Origin: JAVZIQ01 sp037440545
GTDB lineage: Archaea > Thermoproteota > Bathyarchaeia > Bathyarchaeales > Bathycorpusculaceae
Reading direction: 5' to 3'
DNA length: 18,358 nucleotides
NCBI GenBank assembly: GCA_037440545.1
Contig: JBBITX010000031.1
Location: forward strand, 1 to 18,358
Positions 15,635-18,358 of this stretch are shown in pieces. The notes beneath the pieces are model-generated. The model was not told the origin of the DNA. It did not search any database and worked only from the letters and a program-made list of their open reading frames with translations. Made by a program: the position numbers and the translations under genes. Every line of letters begins with the position of its first letter. Within the stretch, counting starts at the first letter, position 1.

Positions 15635-17224
15635 TCAATTTAAATTTTTAGCCATGTATGGGCCTTCATAATGATAGCTGAACTTTTTGTAGTATTCTTT
15701 TGTGCCTAGGGCGCTTATGACCAGGATCTTTTTAAGGCTGTAGTCTTCACGTGTAATTCGTTCTGCCTCGTTTAGTAATATGCCGCCGTAGCCCTTATGC
15801 TGCCAGGCTTTTGAATAGTGTTTTCCAACGGGTACGAGTGGGCCGTAGACGTGGAGTTCTCTAATTATGGAGCATTTTCCATTCTGAAGTTCAGGTCTAT
15901 GTGCTTTTTCAGATGGGATGCGTAAGCGTAAATAGCCTATTAAAACGTCGTTTATTAAGTCTTCAGCTGAGATGAATATCTCTTCGCCTTCAGAGGCTTG
16001 ATAGCGTATATTTAAGATTTTAATGTTCTCCATGTTTGGTTTAACTCCTTCAAATGCCATTTTATGGCCGACCTCCCTGCAGCGTATGCACCTGCACTTT
16101 ACGCCTTGTTCTTTAAGCTTATTTTGCACTAGTTGGCGAAGGTTACTTCTGTTTACACCGGCAACTATAAGCTGGGAAGGTATGTCCCTTTGAACGCGCA
16201 TTATGCGTATCCATGGAGGGACAATTTTCTTCACTTCAACTATTAGGTTTGCTGCTTCCTCATTGCTGTAGGGTTTATAATCACCCTTAATAAACCATTC
16301 ATAAGCTTTTGTGCCCTTCAAAACTAGGCATGGATATATCTTAATCATGTCAGGTTTAAAATCTGGATTATTGAAGATCTCCCTGAAAGCTTCTAAATCC
16401 TTTCTAAAATTTGATTTGGGTAGTCCAGGCATCATATGGTAGACTATTTTTAACCCGGCATCCTTCATTATTCGAGTGGCTTCCACAACGTCTTTAACTG
16501 TGTGGGATCTTCCGATGAAGGAGTAAATTTCATCTCTTGGAATTTGAACTCCTAACTCAACACGCGTCACGCCCATGCTGAGCATTACGTCCACATGCCT
16601 CTCCTTAGCCCAGTCTGGACGTGTTTCCACAGTTATGCCGACGTTGCGAATTCGACTTTTCTCCGCCTTTTTCAAGGCATCTTCAAGGCTTTCAGAATCC
16701 ACACCGTTGATGGCGTCTAAACACCGTTTTACAAACCAAAATTGGTAATCCGAAGGAGTGGCTGGAAATGTGCCTCCCATTATTATAAGTTCTATTTTGT
16801 CAACGTTGTGTCCAATATGTTTTAGCTGTTCAATTCGGCTTTTAACCTGTAAATAAGGGTCAAACCTATTTTGTAAACCACGCATGGCGGCAGGCTCAAA
16901 GCCAGTGTAGCTTTGAGGAACGCCAAATTTAGGGCCTCCTGGACAGTATGCACATGGCTCAGGTTGAGGGCAAGGGTGAGGCTGAGTCATAACGGCGACC
17001 ACGGCAACTCCGGAAATTGTCCTTGTCGCTTTCCTACGCAAAACTGGAAGAAGCCTCTTCTCATCCTCTGCCAAAGCCATAACTAATTCCGGGTTTGAAG
17101 GAATTTTATCAAGCTTATATTTGGAGGCAACCCGCATTTTAATTCGGTTAACATCCTCTCTGCTAGGCGATGGAATAATCATCAAAGCTTCAATAATTTC
17201 TCTAATTGCCTGATGATAGCTCAA
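15635..17224 (-). CDS. elp3: Archaeal Elp3: radical SAM tRNA uridine C5-modifying acetyltransferase
   Basis: Elp3 uses a radical-SAM centre and acetyl-CoA to begin building the cm5U side chain on wobble uridines of tRNA; in archaea it acts without the other Elongator subunits. In 529 residues, the iron-sulfur cysteines are C85, C91 and C94 (HPCPQPEPCAYCPGGP), followed by MGGTFPATP and the ETRPDW motif of the radical-SAM barrel. A cysteine-rich zinc segment (KCRCIRCREVGH, about 380) links to the C-terminal GNAT domain. There, QHKGYGGILL (475-484) is the acetyl-CoA loop and YYKKFSYHYEGPYM closes the protein. The start is TTG 17224, preceded by GGAG 5-6 bases upstream, giving the normal family N-terminus. 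It lies upstream of gatD on the same strand. Confidence 0.95.
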   Translation of the reverse strand: MSYHQAIREIIEALMIIPSPSREDVNRIKMRVASKYKLDKIPSNPELVMALAEDEKRLLPVLRRKATRTISGVAVVAVMTQPHPCPQPEPCAYCPGGPKFGVPQSYTGFEPAAMRGLQNRFDPYLQVKSRIEQLKHIGHNVDKIELIIMGGTFPATPSDYQFWFVKRCLDAINGVDSESLEDALKKAEKSRIRNVGITVETRPDWAKERHVDVMLSMGVTRVELGVQIPRDEIYSFIGRSHTVKDVVEATRIMKDAGLKIVYHMMPGLPKSNFRKDLEAFREIFNNPDFKPDMIKIYPCLVLKGTKAYEWFIKGDYKPYSNEEAANLIVEVKKIVPPWIRIMRVQRDIPSQLIVAGVNRSNLRQLVQNKLKEQGVKCRCIRCREVGHKMAFEGVKPNMENIKILNIRYQASEGEEIFISAEDLINDVLIGYLRLRIPSEKAHRPELQNGKCSIIRELHVYGPLVPVGKHYSKAWQHKGYGGILLNEAERITREDYSLKKILVISALGTKEYYKKFSYHYEGPYMAKNLN

Positions 17225-17280
17225 ATTCTCCAGCCTATAAAAATAACGTGGGCTATCAAATAAACTAAACTATCGAAAAT

Positions 17281-17296
17281 TATTAAAAATAAAACC
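17281..17296 (-). terminator. T-rich terminator after rps30e
   Basis: Read on the minus strand, this is TATTTTTAATA-rich sequence (GGTTTTATTTTTAATA) beginning 7 bases past the S30e stop. Runs of T without a required hairpin are the usual archaeal termination signal. Confidence 0.4.
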
Positions 17297-17302
17297 TAAA
17301 GT

Positions 17303-17464
17303 CTAAATCCAGTTCTGCCCAGGCTTCCGCTGCAAAACAACACGTTTCTCATAATTGCGTCTATTCCTAAACCTAGGGTTAGACCCCTTCTTTGGCACAG
17401 GCTGAATCTTCGGAGTCTGAGAGCGAACTTTCCCGGCCTTGGAGAGCGAACCATGCGTAGGCAT
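17303..17464 (-). CDS. rps30e: Small ribosomal subunit protein eS30 (S30e)
   Basis: A 53-residue basic protein of the small ribosomal subunit found in archaea and eukaryotes, near the decoding centre. The start MPTHGSLSKAGKVRSQTPKI and the end RNRRNYEKRVVLQRKPGQNW match the archaeal S30e family almost along their whole length. It is easily missed because a longer, meaningless frame (72 codons) overlaps it on the same strand. ATG 17464 follows a GGTGAT site by about 3-4 bases. The gene is divergent from tRNA-Leu, with one TATA element between them, and ends before a T-rich terminator. Confidence 0.95.
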   Translation of the reverse strand: MPTHGSLSKAGKVRSQTPKIQPVPKKGSNPRFRNRRNYEKRVVLQRKPGQNWI

Positions 17465-17496
17465 TTCATCACCAAACTAATGTACAAAATAGCAAC

Positions 17497-17503
17497 TTTT
17501 AAA
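17497..17503. promoter_or_regulatory. TATA-like element between rps30e and tRNA-Leu
   Basis: TTTTAAA contains the palindrome TTTAAA. Its centre is 34 bases from the first base of tRNA-Leu and 36 bases from the S30e ATG. That would start both transcripts 8-10 bases ahead of each gene. It is the best candidate in this 69-base gap, but a second AT-rich patch (CATATATC, 17522-17529) lies too close to the tRNA to be its TATA box. Confidence 0.5.
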
Positions 17504-17533
17504 CCTTTTCGCATAGAATTTCATATATCAAAA

Positions 17534-17618
17534 GCAGGGGTTGCCGAGCCTGGCCAAAGGCGCAGGCTTCAGGAGCCTGTCGCGTAGGCGTTCGTGGGTT
17601 CAAATCCCACCCCCTGCA
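17534..17618 (+). tRNA. tRNA-Leu (anticodon CAG)
   Basis: An 85-base class II tRNA, folded by eye. The acceptor GCAGGGG pairs with CCCCTGC, followed by discriminator A. The D-arm is GCCGAGCCTGGCCAAAGGC. The anticodon stem CAGGC/GCCTG encloses loop TTCAGGA, giving anticodon CAG, which reads leucine codon CUG. A long variable arm (about 13 bases, CGCGTAGGCG core) and T-arm GTGGG-TTCAAAT-CCCAC complete it. There is no intron and no encoded CCA. It stands next to a degenerate integrase end, consistent with use of this tRNA as an integration site. Confidence 0.96.
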
Positions 17619-17653
17619 CTTTTACTGAACCCTCTGTAGTTTTCCATGCCCAG

Positions 17654-17782
17654 TTATTCCCTTTTTCTAAACAGCACCAATCCGTCTGGGGTTGTGCACA
17701 CATAATCGAATCCAGCCTCGGCAAGCGTGGCGGCGTCTTACGTGAATATGCCTGCACTCATGGCCAAATAAAACCCGTCTGC
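17654..17782 (-). pseudogene. Degenerate C-terminus of an archaeal tyrosine integrase
   Basis: One minus-strand frame reads ADGFYLAMSAGIFT, a TAA stop, then DAATLAEAGFDYVCTTPDG and LVLFRKRE to the TAA at 17654-17656. The ending resembles the C-terminus I associate with thaumarchaeal/bathyarchaeal integrases (EAGFEYVxxxxGxKLFRKRK). The in-frame stop and the absence of the catalytic Arg-His-Tyr region show that only a remnant remains. It ends 36 bases past the 3' end of tRNA-Leu, where such elements integrate. Identification is from the short motif alone. Confidence 0.5.
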
Positions 17783-17786
17783 TGAG

Positions 17787-18047
17787 ATGGCTGGAATGCA
17801 GAAAATCGCTAAGAAGCCGCCGCTAAAAGATGCATTAAAAATCGCAGAAACTCTACACAGTATTGGATTCGATATTCAATTGTTGGGAAGCGAGAAATAT
17901 GTTTTAAGCAAGTTACAAAGCTTAAGCGAAATGGAAATACAGTTAATTAAAGAAGCATTCATCAAACACAGCCATGCACGATTCATGAAATGCTTCTTCT
18001 GTCATATGCCCTTCGTGCGAACTCTCTTGAACTCTTGGCGGGGTTGA
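17787..18047 (+). CDS. Unrecognised small protein, possibly frameshifted
   Basis: An 86-codon frame from ATG 17787. Residues 1-62 look like a soluble helical protein (DALKIAETLHSIGFDIQLLG ... EMEIQLIKEAFIKHSHARF). The last ~22 residues (MKCFFCHMPFVRTLLNSWRG) lose that character. A different plus-strand frame covering the same end reads IHEMLLLSYALRANSLELLA then GLTGWENWRLGA to a stop at 18077-18079 and looks more protein-like, so a one- or two-base shift near 17985-17990 is likely. No family recognised and no clear ribosome binding site. It could be decayed cargo of the integrated element. Confidence 0.35.
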   Translation: MAGMQKIAKKPPLKDALKIAETLHSIGFDIQLLGSEKYVLSKLQSLSEMEIQLIKEAFIKHSHARFMKCFFCHMPFVRTLLNSWRG

Positions 18048-18166
18048 CGGGATGGGAAAATTGGCGTTTGGGGGCATAGCGGCTTCCGAAAGAATAACCT
18101 GATATTTCAAATGGAACCTTCTAGAGAAGGATATTCGGTGATTTTGCCGGGTTTTTAGTTGGCAAT

Positions 18167-18197
18167 GTTTAAATATGTAAACGTTGTTTTAAAACGT
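18167..18197 (+). promoter_or_regulatory. Promoter and possible operator with two adjoining inverted repeats
   Basis: GTTTA-AATATG-TAAAC (18167-18182) and ACGTT-GTTTTAA-AACGT (18181-18197) are adjacent inverted repeats ahead of a ribbon-helix-helix gene. TTTAAATA (18168-18175) or TTTTAAAA (18187-18194) would serve as TATA box. Ribbon-helix-helix antitoxins commonly repress their own promoter by binding such repeats; that role here is inferred. Confidence 0.45.
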
Positions 18198-18213
18198 ATA
18201 CGGGTGTTTGGCT

Positions 18214-18358
18214 GTGTCTGAGGTTGTTTCGGCTAGGTTGCCTAGGGAAAAGGTTAGGCTTGTGGAGGAGATAGCTAGGGAAGAGAGGGTTGATAAGTCG
18301 ACGATTTTGGAGAGGGCTTTGGAGCATTATACGCGTGAGTGGAAGCTCAAGAAAGCTG
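18214..18358 (+). CDS. Ribbon-helix-helix DNA-binding protein, antitoxin-like (partial, 3' end missing)
   Basis: The first 48 codons read VSEVVSARLPREKVRLVEEI then AREERVDKSTILERALEHYTREWKLKKA before the window ends. A short N-terminal strand (VSARLP), helix and KSTILERALEHYTREW helix are the ribbon-helix-helix pattern of CopG/VapB-type regulators. The WKLKKA continuation resembles archaeal UPF0175-type antitoxins, which carry on into a second small helical domain. The start is GTG 18214; TTG at 18208 is also possible. A toxin gene, if there is one, would lie beyond the right edge. Confidence 0.7.
   Translation, partial: MSEVVSARLPREKVRLVEEIAREERVDKSTILERALEHYTREWKLKKA

Noticed and set aside
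17296..17514. 72-codon minus-strand frame overlapping rps30e
   Set aside because: The S30e frame on the same strand matches the ribosomal protein family along its length; this longer frame has no recognisable content.
17569..17757. 62-codon minus-strand frame containing GFEPTNAYATGS
   Set aside because: This is the familiar artefact produced by reading antisense through the T-arm of a tRNA gene; no real protein is supported.
17619..18358. A second copy of the tRNA-Leu 3' end as the far attachment site
   Set aside because: Searched by eye and not found within the window; it may lie beyond the right edge.
1..18358. CRISPR arrays, insertion sequences and rRNA genes
   Set aside because: No regularly spaced direct repeats, transposase motifs or rRNA-like segments were seen.

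Overview
The window is archaeal chromosomal DNA. The evidence is an archaeal GatD/GatE amidotransferase pair, ribosomal protein S30e, an archaeal-type UMP kinase, single-chain Elp3, a HerA/NurA pair, a class II tRNA-Leu without an encoded CCA, TATA-box promoters, and many TTG and GTG starts behind GGAG/GGTG ribosome binding sites. The moderate GC content, the GatDE + Elp3 + S30e grouping and an integrase remnant with a C-terminus I associate with thaumarchaeal and bathyarchaeal integrases point to the TACK group, perhaps Bathyarchaeia. That placement is an inference from gene content; no marker tree was run.

Left part (1-2541): a Na+/Ca2+-exchanger-like membrane protein runs off the left edge on the minus strand. 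It is divergent from a plus-strand pair, a metallo-beta-lactamase-fold hydrolase and UMP kinase (pyrH). Downstream is about 200 AT-rich bases with two overlapping imperfect hairpins.

Middle-left (2542-5310): a loosely coding, apparently decaying zone. It holds a divergent DHDPS/aldolase-family enzyme, a thioredoxin-fold protein without the usual active-site cysteines, a broken flavodoxin-type reductase and several stretches with only coding-like scraps.

Centre (5311-12088): a rhomboid protease with an unusual C-terminal exported domain, a Nudix hydrolase, and nurA-herA (DNA-end processing nuclease and translocase) on the minus strand. Next come a small winged-helix-like protein divergent from nurA, an Sfm1-type SPOUT methyltransferase, and two tandem minus-strand paralogues whose N-terminal region resembles that of the winged-helix-like protein.

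Right part (12260-17618): a translation block on the minus strand. GatD and GatE convert Glu-tRNA(Gln) to Gln-tRNA(Gln), Elp3 modifies wobble uridines, and S30e is a small ribosomal protein. A tRNA-Leu(CAG) gene is divergent from S30e.

Right end (17619-18358): just past the tRNA lie a degenerate integrase C-terminus, an unrecognised small ORF that looks frameshifted, and the start of a ribbon-helix-helix (antitoxin-like) gene behind a pair of inverted repeats. Together they look like the worn edge of an element integrated at tRNA-Leu.

A recurring theme is that all three close divergent gene pairs share one near-palindromic TTTAAA-type TATA element placed to serve both directions.
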